DNA of 64,000 nt from Bradyrhizobium sp. CCBAU 051011 (GCF_009930815.1 NZ_CP022222.1:2708501-2772500); one strand, 5' to 3'; positions 27,395 through 36,020 are shown, counted from the stretch's first letter. Made by a program: numbers and translations. The notes: generated from the sequence alone by a model not told the origin.

Positions 27395-28565
27395 GTGCGG
27401 TTGCTGTTGCTGGTGGTTTTCCTTGCCGCGACGTCGCCGGCGCTCGGCAGGTGGGTGGGCGTGGAAGAGGAGCGAATCCCGGTCGCCAGGCTTATCGAAA
27501 ACCTGGAGAAGATCGCCAAGGACGATCCTACCAGCGTCGAGGCGCTGCTGAATCTTGGTCGCGCGCATGGCATGGCTTACGCCCAGAAGTCCGACCCGCT
27601 GACGGTACCGAAGGCCTACCACGGCATTCAGCCGCCGGCCGTTCCTTTCGGTACGGTAACGACTGCCGCTGACCCCACTTTGAGTACCGCCTCCCAGGCG
27701 CATCTGGAGGCCGCGTTGAAAGCGTACAAGCAGGCATTGGAACTGGACAAGGATAACCTTGTCATCCGCCTCGGCCTCGCCTGGCTGACCGAGCAGGCCG
27801 GCAGGAAGGACGATGCGGTGAAGCAGTATCGAACGATCGCAACCGACGCCTGGGAGAAGGAAAAGAGCCTGACGATGGTTGGTATCGGCGGGCGGACGCT
27901 GACCGGCGAAGTCGCCTCTTACCTCGTCCCGCTTCTCGACGCCGAGAAGGATAAGCGCGAGATCGAGACGCTGAAGGACCACGTCGCCACCATGGGAAAG
28001 CTGCCGTACCCGGTCACTCCCATCGCAGTGCCGCTGGCCGATGGACTCACCACCACCGACCTCGAAGCACCCGACGCGCGGGTGACGTTCGACGTGGACG
28101 GCAGCGGGTTTGGGTCGCGGATGGAGCTGGATTACCCCCAAAGCTGCCTGGCTGGTTAGCGACCCGAAGCTCGATGGCAAAATCAACAGCGGCCGGCAAT
28201 TGTTCGGCAACGTCACGTTCTGGATGTTTTGGAGCAACGGATACGCGCCACTGGCCGCGCTCGATGACGACCGCGACGGCATTTTGACCGGCAAAGAACT
28301 GGCCGGCCTCGCCCTGTGGCGCGATGCCAACGGCAATGGCGTGGCAGACCCCGGAGAGGTCAAGCCGCTTTCGGCTTATGGAATCGTCGCTATATCGTAC
28401 AAATGGCAGACGTTGAACGACCACCCGGACAAGGTCGCCTTCAGCCCGAACGGCGTGGTGTTCCAGGACGGAAAGACGCGCCCCACCTTCGATCTAGTCT
28501 TGAAGGCGCAGCTTGGCTTCCAAGCCACGTTTCGTGTGCCAAATGCGTCGGGGAACAGCCCCTAA
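27395..28565 (+). pseudogene. Frameshifted secreted TPR / EF-hand-like protein
   Basis: The GTG at 27395 has GGAG 8 nt upstream and starts a signal peptide (VRLLLLVVFLAATSPALG). The first frame encodes TPR-like helices (LLNLGRAHGMAYAQ; AALKAYKQALELDKDNLVIRLG) and VTFDVDGSGFG, then stops at 28159 after 8 foreign residues. A second frame continues RGWSWITPKAAWLVSDPK from about 28113 to 28565 and carries EF-hand-like loops DDDRDGILTGKEL and DANGNGVADPGE. Removing one T from the TTT at 28109-28111 joins the two frames. This is either a recent one-base insertion or a sequencing error; if corrected, the product is about 389 aa. Confidence 0.8.
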
Positions 28566-28786
28566 ATTGCTTGAAAGACGGGTTGTGGTCGACTTGACAC
28601 GCAACGGTTTGCTGAACCTGTGACAGCATCGTCTCCGAATATCTGACAGAGAGATCGCGTACGTGATCGCTATGGTTGAGCGGCAGGCTAAACTTCCGTT
28701 GTGGGTCACCAGCGGTCGTGCTTTAACCGATCAGAAGATTTCCGCTCATCGCTCAGAAGCCGACATCGCTTTTCTGAGTACACGTC

Positions 28787-29296
28787 CTAGCGGCCGATCA
28801 CTCCCGCGACCTGGGACGCAACTTGTTCAGCGAGCATATGGTAGCCCTCCGGGGTCAGATGCTGGCCGTCCGGCTGATGCGGCAATCCCCTGAACGCGCT
28901 GTTTGGAATCATGATCACCGGGATGCCGCGGCCGCTCAGCCGGCTTTGAATTTCCGACGTCCGATCGGGCGAGCCCTTGCGCCGGTCGTTGCCGCCCGGT
29001 TGCAGGATGACGGCACTGGTCCCTTTCGGTACGACCTGGTCCAGACGTCGCAACATGCCTTCCGTGGTGTCGCCGTCAATGCCGGCGTTCACAACTCGGA
29101 CGTTGGCTCCCTTGGCCTGCAATATCGCCTCGAGTTGCGCCGGATAGGCCTGACTGCGCGCGACCCCTTTGCCAAAGGTATTGCTGGCGCCAAGCGCCAC
29201 GACCGTCGCGGCGCTGGCCGGCGCCGATGCGAACGCGAATATGGCCGTGATCGCCAAAGAACCCAGAAATCCAAGCCGGAAGGCGCGAAATTTCAT
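28787..29296 (-). CDS. Secreted SGNH/GDSL hydrolase (TesA-like)
   Basis: 169-aa periplasmic esterase or thioesterase. The signal peptide ends ASA/AT (about residue 29). Block I is ALGASNTFGKG, with Ser near 36 in place of the usual GDS; block II is NAGIDGDTT, block III PGGND and block V DGQHLTPEGY, carrying the catalytic Asp and His. The ATG at 29296 has GGGGA upstream. Related E. coli TesA has about 208 aa, so this is a short member. The same frame stays open far upstream without coding character. Confidence 0.85.
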   Translation of the reverse strand: MKFRAFRLGFLGSLAITAIFAFASAPASAATVVALGASNTFGKGVARSQAYPAQLEAILQAKGANVRVVNAGIDGDTTEGMLRRLDQVVPKGTSAVILQPGGNDRRKGSPDRTSEIQSRLSGRGIPVIMIPNSAFRGLPHQPDGQHLTPEGYHMLAEQVASQVAGVIGR

Positions 29297-29404
29297 ATTT
29301 GGTCCCCATACGTATTGATCCCAGAGCCTACAAGGCGAATATCCCCCATAGCAATCATATGGGCCGGCCGCTCCAGGCAGCCGGACAGATTTTATCAAGC
29401 CCCG

Positions 29405-29431
29405 TGTCGATCCGGCGCCTTCCCGTTCGTC
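29405..29431 (+). promoter_or_regulatory. Candidate ECF42-type sigma factor promoter
   Basis: TGTCGA at 29405-29410 and CGTC at 29428-29431, separated by 17 bp, 67 bp before the YCII gene. TGTCGA/CG(A/T)C is the element reported for ECF42 sigma factors in Streptomyces venezuelae (recalled). The downstream genes are exactly the DGPF protein and the ECF42-like sigma, so autoregulation is plausible. Short motif; chance occurrence is possible. Confidence 0.5.
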
Positions 29432-29497
29432 GTCTCCCATAGCGAGCCAGTTTTGCGGGCGATCACCGCCGCAACTCGCCCTAACCGGAGTTTTGCC

Positions 29498-29896
29498 ATG
29501 CGCTTCATGTATATCGTTACCTCGCCCCAGCCCGACAAAGGCCCGACGCCGGCCCTGATGGAGGCGATGGGCAAGCTCGCCGACCGGGAGATCAAGGCCG
29601 GCCGCATGCTCGATACCGGCGGACTGATGCCGATTGCCATGAGCGGCGCACAGGTCAAAATAACCGACGGAAAGCTCGGCGTCATCGATGGGCCATTCGT
29701 CGAGACCAAGGAACTGATCGGCGGTTACGCGATCTTCGAACTCCGCGACATGGCAGAGGCCGTGGCTGCGGCAAGGGAATTCATGCAACTGCACCTTGAG
29801 CACATGCCGGGCTGGGAAGGCACCTGCGAGGTTCGCGTGCTTGCGACGCCGGGGGTGGATGGCGCGTGCGAGGCCGGCATTCGCGCCCACGCATGA
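29498..29896 (+). CDS. YCII/DGPF-domain protein, partner of ECF42 sigma
   Basis: 132-aa ferredoxin-like alpha/beta protein. The DGPF signature appears as VIDGPFVETKELIGGYAIFE-type sequence near residues 65-85, and MRFMYIVTSPQPDKGPTP begins the fold. DGPF proteins are regularly encoded beside ECF42 sigma factors and are thought to belong to the same regulon. GGAG lies 7 nt before the ATG. The sigma gene follows 31 nt downstream, in the same transcript. Confidence 0.88.
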   Translation: MRFMYIVTSPQPDKGPTPALMEAMGKLADREIKAGRMLDTGGLMPIAMSGAQVKITDGKLGVIDGPFVETKELIGGYAIFELRDMAEAVAAAREFMQLHLEHMPGWEGTCEVRVLATPGVDGACEAGIRAHA

Positions 29897-29927
29897 TCGG
29901 GACGATCGGCAGAGATAGTCGGCGGCC

Positions 29928-31205
29928 ATGACGGCCGCCGACATCCATCGCACCATCCTCGCGGTCTGGCGCATCGAACAGCCGCGCCTGATCACGGGCC
30001 TGTCGCGAATGCTACGCGACGTGACTCTGGCCGAAGACCTGACGCAGGAAGCCCTGGTCGCGGCGCTCGAGCATTGGCCCGTCACCGGCGTACCGGACAA
30101 GCCCGGCGCGTGGCTGATGGCGACCGCCAAACGCCGCGCGCTCGACGGTCTGCGCCGCCGCCGCATGCTCGCGCGCAAGCACGAGATGCTGACGCGCGAG
30201 CTGGAGCAGGAGCAACAGGCGATGCCCGACCCGGACGCCGCCCTCGATGATGATATCGGCGACGAGCTGTTGCGGCTGATCTTCACCGCCTGCCATCCGA
30301 AACTGTCGCGCGAAGCCCGCGCGGCACTGGCGCTCAGGATGATCTGCGGCCTCACCACTGAGGAAATCGCGCGCGCCTTTCTGCAGCCGGAGGCGACCAT
30401 CTCCCAGCGCATCGTGCGCGCCAAGCGCACGCTGTCGGAATCCGGGCTCGCCTACGAAACCCCACGCGGCGAGCAGTTGTCGGAGCGGCTCGCCTCGGTG
30501 CTGGAGGTCGTCTATCTCATCTTCAACGAAGGCTACACCGCCGCCCGCGGCGACGAATGGCTGCGGCCGCAGCTCTGCAACGACGCGCTGCGCATGGGCC
30601 GCCTGCTGACGCTGGTCGCGCCGCAGGAAGCCGAGGCCCACGGCCTGCTCGCGCTGATGGAGCTGAACGCTTCGCGCGCTGCGGCGCGCACCGACGCAGC
30701 CGGTGATCCGATTTTGTTGATGGACCAGAACCGCGCGCGGTGGGACCGGCTTCAGATCCGCCGTGGGTTGCTGGCGTTGGACCGGGCGCACGAACTTGGC
30801 GGCGGCCAGGGCTTCTATACGCTGCAGGCGGCCATCGTCGCCTGTCACGCCAGAGCCGGTACCCCCGCCGACACCGACTGGCCGCGCATCGCAAAGCTCT
30901 ACGCTGAACTCTCGGCGTTGGTGCGCTCGCCGGTGATCGAGCTCAACCGCGCCGTTGCGGTTGGTATGGCCGAGGGGCCGGCAGCGGCGCTCGCGATCGT
31001 GGATGGGCTCGCGGGCGAGCCGGCGCTGAAAAACTACCACCTCCTGCCAAGTGTCCGCGGCGATCTGCTTCACAAGCTCGGCCGCGCCGCAGAAGCGCGC
31101 GCCGCGTTCGAACTCGCGTCGACGCTTGCGGCCAACACGCGCGAACGCGAATTGTTGCGGCGGCGGGCCACCGAGGCCGGTGGCGGCCCGCCGCAGCCTT
31201 GCTGA
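29928..31205 (+). CDS. ECF RNA polymerase sigma factor, ECF42-like, with C-terminal TPR-like extension
   Basis: 425 aa. Region 2 (RMLRDVTLAEDLTQEALVAALE) is near residues 25-46, and region 4 (GLTTEEIARAFLQPEATISQRIVRAKRTL) near 140-170. A long helical extension of about 240 residues (DUF6596/TPR-like) contains YLIFNEGYTAARGDEW and ELNRAVAVGMAEGPAAALAIV. No anti-sigma gene is adjacent, as is typical of ECF42, where the extension is thought to control activity. The stop is 2 bp from that of the convergent monooxygenase gene. Confidence 0.9.
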   Translation: MTAADIHRTILAVWRIEQPRLITGLSRMLRDVTLAEDLTQEALVAALEHWPVTGVPDKPGAWLMATAKRRALDGLRRRRMLARKHEMLTRELEQEQQAMPDPDAALDDDIGDELLRLIFTACHPKLSREARAALALRMICGLTTEEIARAFLQPEATISQRIVRAKRTLSESGLAYETPRGEQLSERLASVLEVVYLIFNEGYTAARGDEWLRPQLCNDALRMGRLLTLVAPQEAEAHGLLALMELNASRAAARTDAAGDPILLMDQNRARWDRLQIRRGLLALDRAHELGGGQGFYTLQAAIVACHARAGTPADTDWPRIAKLYAELSALVRSPVIELNRAVAVGMAEGPAAALAIVDGLAGEPALKNYHLLPSVRGDLLHKLGRAAEARAAFELASTLAANTRERELLRRRATEAGGGPPQPC

Positions 31206-31207
31206 TG

Positions 31208-31519
31208 TCAGATGAAGCGGAACTGCGAGCGCTCGCGCTTGGCAAGTTTCGGGATCGCCTGCGTGAGGATGATGTTCTTGAAGTGGTCGGTCTGCTGATG
31301 CTCGGCGAAGGCTGCTTCACCCGCGAATACCTCGTAGAAAAAGAACTCCCGCGGCTTTGCGATGTTCTGGTGGATCTGGAACTCCCTGACGCCGGGCTCG
31401 CGCTGCGCCTGCGGCAGAAAATCCTTCAGAAGCTCCGCGACCGTTGCTTCCTCGCCCGAATTGACTTCCCAAAATGCGGTGACGATCAGGTTCTGGTTTG
31501 CGTTGCTGGTGGCAGCCAT
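31208..31519 (-). CDS. Putative quinol monooxygenase (ABM domain)
   Basis: 103-aa small ferredoxin-like alpha/beta-barrel protein of the YgiN/ABM group, probably dimeric. It contains VTAFWEVNSGEEATVAELL, EPGVREFQIHQN and FFFYEVFAGEAAFAEHQQT-type family sequence. AGGAG precedes the ATG at 31519. The frame is open further upstream, but no family sequence lies there. The substrate is unknown; cofactor-free oxidation of quinols is the family's known activity. Confidence 0.85.
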   Translation of the reverse strand: MAATSNANQNLIVTAFWEVNSGEEATVAELLKDFLPQAQREPGVREFQIHQNIAKPREFFFYEVFAGEAAFAEHQQTDHFKNIILTQAIPKLAKRERSQFRFI

Positions 31520-31687
31520 GGCGTTCTCCTGTGAAACGACCGGCTCGGTCCTGAGCCGGCGAGGCACGCGATCATGGCCGATTTGGTGACAACAATGCTT
31601 CGATGCTTGCCGAACTATGACGTCAAGGTCGGGTTGGAACCTGTCTGCCGATGCGCGCGTTTGTCCGGCAATCATTGGAGCACCCGC

Positions 31688-32065
31688 ATGACGAAAAAGA
31701 CCGTGCTCGCGATCGGGATCGAGCCATCCCTCGTCGACTTCAGCGCCTTTCCGGGCCTCACGGCCGAACTGGTGACGAGCTACCTCACGGCTCAGATCGA
31801 GCAGCTTCGCGCGATGGGCTTTGAGGTCGATGGCTGCCTGATCGATCTCGGCGAGACCGCCGAAGCCGTCGCCGCCGCAGCGCTGGGTGCCAAGCATTAT
31901 GACTGCGTGGTGATCGGCGCCGGGCTGCGTGTGCCACCGGAGCGCCTGCATCTGTTCGAGCGGATCATCAATCTGGTTCACCTCGCCGCGCCGCAAAGCA
32001 GGATCTGTTTCAACACCACGCCGGCCGACACGGCGGACGCCGTGCGGCGGTGGATCGCGCCATGA
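31688..32065 (+). CDS. Hypothetical cytosolic protein
   Basis: 125 aa. It begins MTKKTVLAIGIEPSLVDFS, with alternating strands and helices (ELVTSYLTAQIEQLRAMGFEVDGCLIDLG; YDCVVIGAGLRVPPERLHLFERIINLVHLAAP) that suggest a small Rossmann-like fold. GGAG lies 8 nt before the ATG at 31688. It resembles short uncharacterised proteobacterial proteins near stress or oxidoreductase genes. It converges on the TetR gene with a 12-bp gap. Confidence 0.65.
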   Translation: MTKKTVLAIGIEPSLVDFSAFPGLTAELVTSYLTAQIEQLRAMGFEVDGCLIDLGETAEAVAAAALGAKHYDCVVIGAGLRVPPERLHLFERIINLVHLAAPQSRICFNTTPADTADAVRRWIAP

Positions 32066-32077
32066 GCGCGCCTGCGC

Positions 32078-32686
32078 CTATGGCGCGCGGAAGGTGCCGA
32101 GCAGGTTGCCGATGATCTTTTGCCCGCGGGCGCGGAGCCTTTTCGGATTGTCCGCGCCTGGCAGCAACAGCGCCATCTCGCAGATCATCGCATCGACCAT
32201 CCGGCTCAGCAGCTCGATGTCCTCGAAATCGAGCTCGCCCTGGCGCTTCAGCGCGGCCAGCGTCGCGGTGAGCAGGGCCATCGGATGGGCTTCCTCGATC
32301 TCCCGGTAGCGCGCATTGCCGAGCGCGGCCGGCGCTTCCTGAATCACAATGCGCGCATAGGCCGGCTCGAGGCAGACGTCGAGATAGGCCTCGATGCCCT
32401 CGGTCAGGCGGTCCCATACCTTGCGCTGCGTCTTCGCGCGTGCCTCGATCTTGGCGGCGGCCTCGATCTGCAAGGCGACGACCACGGCGTCGAACAGTGC
32501 CTTCTTGTCTTCGAAGTGGTGATAGAAGGCGCCCCGCGTCACCCGCGCGGCGCGCGAAATCGCCTCGATCCCCGCCGCCTGATAGCCCTCGCTCGCAAAA
32601 ATCACTCGGCCGGCCGCCAGCAGCGCCTGTCTCGTGGCCTCCGTGTATTCCTCGCGGCGGCTTCGTTCGCGTCCACTTTCCTGCAT
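32078..32686 (-). CDS. TetR-family transcriptional regulator
   Basis: 202 aa. The N-terminal HTH (TRQALLAAGRVIFASEGY...IEAISRAARVTRGAFYHHFEDKKALF, split here) covers about residues 18-62, with the typical GAFYHHF recognition helix end. The remaining residues are a helical ligand-binding domain. The ATG at 32686 (MQESGRERSR) is preferred over one at 32701. It is divergent from the NTF2-like/DUF3237 pair, and the 122-bp gap has two palindromic sites, so it probably represses both directions. The inducer is unknown. Confidence 0.9.
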   Translation of the reverse strand: MQESGRERSRREEYTEATRQALLAAGRVIFASEGYQAAGIEAISRAARVTRGAFYHHFEDKKALFDAVVVALQIEAAAKIEARAKTQRKVWDRLTEGIEAYLDVCLEPAYARIVIQEAPAALGNARYREIEEAHPMALLTATLAALKRQGELDFEDIELLSRMVDAMICEMALLLPGADNPKRLRARGQKIIGNLLGTFRAP

Positions 32687-32733
32687 GCCCCGACATACCA
32701 CTTGACGCCTGTGAGCCTATCAACATATAACAT

Positions 32734-32764
32734 ACATACGGTATGTAAAAAACATTCGGTATGA
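32734..32764. promoter_or_regulatory. Two operator-like palindromes, candidate TetR sites
   Basis: Perfect palindrome ACATACGGTATGT at 32734-32746, and a degenerate copy ACATTCGGTATGA at 32752-32764, 18 bp apart start to start. Both lie between the TetR gene (start 32686) and the NTF2-like gene (start 32809), in an AT-rich stretch that could hold the -10/-35 elements of both. Confidence 0.7.
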
Positions 32765-32808
32765 ATTTAGGCGGAGTCTGCCGGGCCATGATGTTGGGAG
32801 GATCGATC

Positions 32809-33312
32809 ATGAACAGCGATCGGATGTTCGAACTGGCGCAGGCACTGGCGACAGCCAAAAGCCGCCAGGACGTGCCGGCGGCGTTAAAGGTCTTGCACGA
32901 CGATATGCTGCTGGAAACGCCGGCCTTCGGCACCAGCGCCCGCGGCCTGGCTGAAAACGAAAAGGTGCTGACCCGGTTCTTCACCTCATTCCCGGATTAC
33001 GACGTCGTCCTGAAGGGCCACGCGGCCAATCAAGATACGCTGGTCTGCTGGGGCCGCGTGCAGATGACCATGACCGGTGACCGTTTCGGCGTGACGCCGA
33101 ACGGCCGGCGCGCCGCGCTTCCGGTCTTCATCCGGTTTGCCTTCAAGGACGACCGGATCGTCCGCGAGCAATTCTTCTTCGATCTGTCCGAGCTTTGCTC
33201 TCAATCCGGCGTCTCGACCGACGCGGTGCGTCGCAAGATTTTTGGCGATGCCGGCGTTCGCCAACTTGCCGTCGAACGACATCTCCCGCCGAACCAGGAC
33301 ACCAGACAATGA
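32809..33312 (+). CDS. NTF2/SnoaL-like protein
   Basis: 167 aa, alpha+beta cone fold typical of ketosteroid-isomerase-like enzymes. It contains FELAQALATAKSRQDVPAAL, LHDDMLLETPAFGTSARG and PVFIRFAFKDDRIVREQFFFD. GGGAGG lies 8 nt before the ATG at 32809. It overlaps the DUF3237 gene by 4 nt (ATGA). No catalytic residues can be assigned with confidence. The TetR neighbour suggests inducible expression. Confidence 0.78.
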   Translation: MNSDRMFELAQALATAKSRQDVPAALKVLHDDMLLETPAFGTSARGLAENEKVLTRFFTSFPDYDVVLKGHAANQDTLVCWGRVQMTMTGDRFGVTPNGRRAALPVFIRFAFKDDRIVREQFFFDLSELCSQSGVSTDAVRRKIFGDAGVRQLAVERHLPPNQDTRQ

Positions 33313-33803
33313 CAGCAGATCCGCGCGTCAAGCCCGTCGCAGCGATCCGGACGGCGCCGCTGTTCGATATTGTTGTCGATCTCAACCCGAAACTGAACAT
33401 CGGCGACGGCCCGCTCGGCCGCCGCATCCTGTTCGGCGCGGCCGGTGGCACCTTTGAAGGTCCAAGGCTGCGCGGCGAGGTGGTGCCCGGCGGCGGCGAC
33501 TGGGCGCTGTTTCGCGCCGACGGCGCCATGTCGCTGGACGTCCGCCTGACGTTGCGCACGCATGACGATGCGCTGGTGCAGATGACCTATGGCGGCCGCT
33601 GGATCACGCCGCCCGAATTGCGGGCGGAGATGACCGATCCGGCAAAACGCCATCAGGTCGATCCATCGCGCTATTACTTCCGAACCAATCCGCTGTTCGA
33701 GACCGGCTCACCGCAATATGCCTGGATGAACGACATCGTCTGCATCGGATCGGGATATCTGGTCGAGGGCGGCATCGCCTACAGCATTTCCCAGGTCGTC
33801 TGA
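33309..33803 (+). CDS. DUF3237 family protein
   Basis: 164 aa, beta-rich UPF0311/DUF3237 protein. It contains GPLGRRILFGAAGGTFEGPRL and WALFRADGAMSLDVRLTLRT, and ends in YLVEGGIAYSISQVV with VCIGSGYLVEG. Members often sit beside aromatic or terpenoid catabolism genes, and no biochemical role is settled. Its start overlaps the stop of the NTF2-like gene, so they are translated together. Confidence 0.83.
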   Translation: MTADPRVKPVAAIRTAPLFDIVVDLNPKLNIGDGPLGRRILFGAAGGTFEGPRLRGEVVPGGGDWALFRADGAMSLDVRLTLRTHDDALVQMTYGGRWITPPELRAEMTDPAKRHQVDPSRYYFRTNPLFETGSPQYAWMNDIVCIGSGYLVEGGIAYSISQVV

Positions 33804-33811
33804 CGGATGCA

Positions 33812-34495
33812 TTACGCGGGCTGGGGTGATCCGCGCTGACGGATGATCGTCCAGAGCCAGGCAGTCGCGGCGAGCGCAAGGGCGGCAACGGGGGCCCAGG
33901 CTTGCGGCTCCTCCATGGTGTGGAGGGTCAGAGCGCTCAGGAGGCACCAGAGAACGGGGATCGGCAGCAGCAATGGCAAAAGCCTGCCGCGAGCAAGAAT
34001 CAGAACGCCGAGCGTCGCCATAACAGTCGGATCTGGCGCGATGCCAAAGACTTCCGACGAGGCCCAGCCGCGTCCCTGCAGCGGCGCAAGCAACGGCTGT
34101 CCTGCGAGCGCGAAGCCAAGCAGGACATATCCGATCCAACCGGCAGGCCGGCGCCAGTCGAAGGTGAGGGCGTTGAGCAGGGATGCGACGAGGAGCAACA
34201 CGCCCTCGATGAAGAAAGCCGACGCGATATAGGCGGCAGCCCAGTTGATGGTGGCGTAGCGGTTCCACAGGAAAGACCAGCCGACGAAGATCCAAAGCAT
34301 CGCCAGGATGAGTGCGATCCAGCGCGCCCGGGTTCCCGGCCGCCACGCGATGAACAGGACGATGGCGAGGCCGGCGGCGAGCGTCACGACGTGCAGCGGC
34401 CAGAGCGCCGCATTGTGCGATTCGAACATGCGCCAGTAGACGCGGGGCGAGAACAGCAGGAAATCTTCCGCCCGATAGGTCCACCACTCCGACAT
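33812..34495 (-). CDS. DUF6064-type integral membrane protein
   Basis: 227 aa with about six hydrophobic segments (LHVVTLAAGLAIVLFIAW, ALILAMLWIFVGWSFLW, AYIASAFFIEGVLLLVA, WIGYVLLGFALAGQPLL, LLPLLLPIPVLWCLLSAL, VAALALAATAWLWTI). The N-terminus SEWWTYRAEDFLLFSPRVYWR matches the DUF6064 family. The ATG overlaps the stop of the aldo/keto reductase gene (TGATG), so the two form a unit. Function is unknown. Confidence 0.8.
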   Translation of the reverse strand: MSEWWTYRAEDFLLFSPRVYWRMFESHNAALWPLHVVTLAAGLAIVLFIAWRPGTRARWIALILAMLWIFVGWSFLWNRYATINWAAAYIASAFFIEGVLLLVASLLNALTFDWRRPAGWIGYVLLGFALAGQPLLAPLQGRGWASSEVFGIAPDPTVMATLGVLILARGRLLPLLLPIPVLWCLLSALTLHTMEEPQAWAPVAALALAATAWLWTIIRQRGSPQPA

Positions 34496-35415
34496 CAAAG
34501 CGCCTTCACATGAGCGGCGATGCGCTCGCGCATGGTGCTATCAGGCATCGGTCCGGCAGCAGCCGAGAGATTTTCGCGGACGTGATCGACACGGGTGGTC
34601 GCCGGAATGGCGACGGTGACGGCGGGGTGAGAGAGGATGAATTTGAGCATGAGCTGCGCCCAGCTTGAGGCGCCGAGGTCGGCCGACCATTCGGGCAGCG
34701 GCTTGTTCTTGAGCCGGTCTGTCAGCGCGCCCTGCCGGAATGGGCGGTTCACAATGACGGCAATGCCGCGCTCCGACGCGAGCGGCAGCAGTCGCGCCTC
34801 CGCCTCGCGGTCGACGACGTTGTAGGAGAACTGCACGAAATCGATCGGCTCGCTCCGCATGATCTGTTCGACGAGATCGTGCCGGCGGCCTTCGGACGTG
34901 GTGATTCCGACGTACCGCACCGCGCCGGCCGCCTTCATCTGGAACAGCGTCTGCAGGTGCGGCTTCCAGGTGAGGAGATTGTGCACCTGAACGAGGTCGA
35001 ATTTCGGCACACCCCAGTAGCGTCGCGATTGCTCGATCTGGGCCGGACCTGCCGTCGCCGAGGACGTCCAGACCTTTTCGGCCGAGAACAGCGCGGCAGG
35101 CCGCTTGAGTTTTTGCAGGCCGTAGCCGACCACCGGTTGCGACGAGCCATACATCGGGGAGGAGTCGATCATGCGGCCGCCCGCCTCGAAGAAGGCGGCC
35201 ATGATGCCAGCGCATTCGTTTCTGAGCGCCGGATCATCGCCGACGTTGAAGGTGATCCAGGTCCCCAGCCCGACGATCGGAATCTCCTCGCGGGTCGAGG
35301 GTATGGGACGGCGAATGGGAGAGCCCCCCTCGGCGTGCAGAAAGACTGGCAGGAGCGGCGCGGCGGCTGTCGCCGCCAAGGAGGCCTGCACGAACGTTCT
35401 GCGTGTCGTCCACAT
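34495..35415 (-). CDS. Tat-exported aldo/keto reductase
   Basis: 306 aa. The N-terminus has a twin-arginine signal (TRRTFVQASLAATAAAPLLP). The barrel then has DSSPMYGSSQPVVGYGL (catalytic Asp/Tyr region), AEKVWTSS (Lys) and LVQVHNLLTWKPH (His), forming the Asp-Tyr-Lys-His set. AIPATTRVDHVRENL is the cofactor segment near the end. The ATG at 35415 has GGAGG at 5 nt. Export by Tat implies a cofactor loaded before export. It is co-transcribed with the DUF6064 membrane protein. Confidence 0.88.
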   Translation of the reverse strand: MWTTRRTFVQASLAATAAAPLLPVFLHAEGGSPIRRPIPSTREEIPIVGLGTWITFNVGDDPALRNECAGIMAAFFEAGGRMIDSSPMYGSSQPVVGYGLQKLKRPAALFSAEKVWTSSATAGPAQIEQSRRYWGVPKFDLVQVHNLLTWKPHLQTLFQMKAAGAVRYVGITTSEGRRHDLVEQIMRSEPIDFVQFSYNVVDREAEARLLPLASERGIAVIVNRPFRQGALTDRLKNKPLPEWSADLGASSWAQLMLKFILSHPAVTVAIPATTRVDHVRENLSAAAGPMPDSTMRERIAAHVKAL

Positions 35416-35669
35416 CCGATCCTCCAGCATCGCGGCGAGGAAACTCCCGCGCAAAAGGCGCAAAGTAACGGAACGCCGCCGCCAGCTTTGCAATACAAAA
35501 TTGCAGTTTAGGCGCTGGACCAAATATGTAGTCGCGTACCGTGCTCAATCCAGGATGGACCGCCGACGTCGCGGGATGAACCGCAGTCCTCTCAAACCTG
35601 CGTGACCGTATGACCGGGCGCTGATGAATCCGTCGCCGGCATTGCGCGCCGTTGCACGAGCCCTCGCGC

Positions 35670-35852
35670 TTATTCGTCTTCGTCGGGTTCTCTGACGACC
35701 GGCGGCTCTTCGTCCGGTTCGGTATCGTTGTCTTCTTCGTCCTCGTCGTCATCATCATCGTCATTGTTGGGGACACGCGGCGGCATCGTGCCCATGATGG
35801 GGACGAGCTTCCACTCGGCCGCGGAATAGTTCACAGGGATACGCTGGGTCAT
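35670..35852 (-). CDS. Small protein with an acidic Asp/Glu tail
   Basis: 60 aa. The first half (MTQRIPVNYSAAEWKLVPIM) may fold; the second half is a run of Asp and Glu (NNDDDDDDEDEEDND and EPDEEPP) and is surely disordered and highly charged. AGGAG lies 7 nt before the ATG. The function is unknown; metal-ion or cationic-protein binding is only a guess. The coding repeats GAT/GAC/GAG give a simple-sequence stretch at about 35735-35770. Confidence 0.6.
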   Translation of the reverse strand: MTQRIPVNYSAAEWKLVPIMGTMPPRVPNNDDDDDDEDEEDNDTEPDEEPPVVREPDEDE

Positions 35853-36020
35853 GGTCGGCTCCTTTCTGGGATTCGCGACATTCATGCGCGGATGTTATGG
35901 CGCGGGGCCAGGGCCCCCGCCCCTGGTTACGCTGCTTCGGGCCCCGCGTGAGCATTGTGCGTGGAAAAACAATCCATTCTCGCCGGAGTCGGGTGGCCAC
36001 CAAGCATTGCGCGCGCTTCC

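Noticed and set aside
29297..30430. Upstream extension of the SGNH hydrolase frame to a 547-aa product
   Set aside because: The added part is antisense to the YCII and sigma genes, and the signal peptide at 29296 marks the real start.
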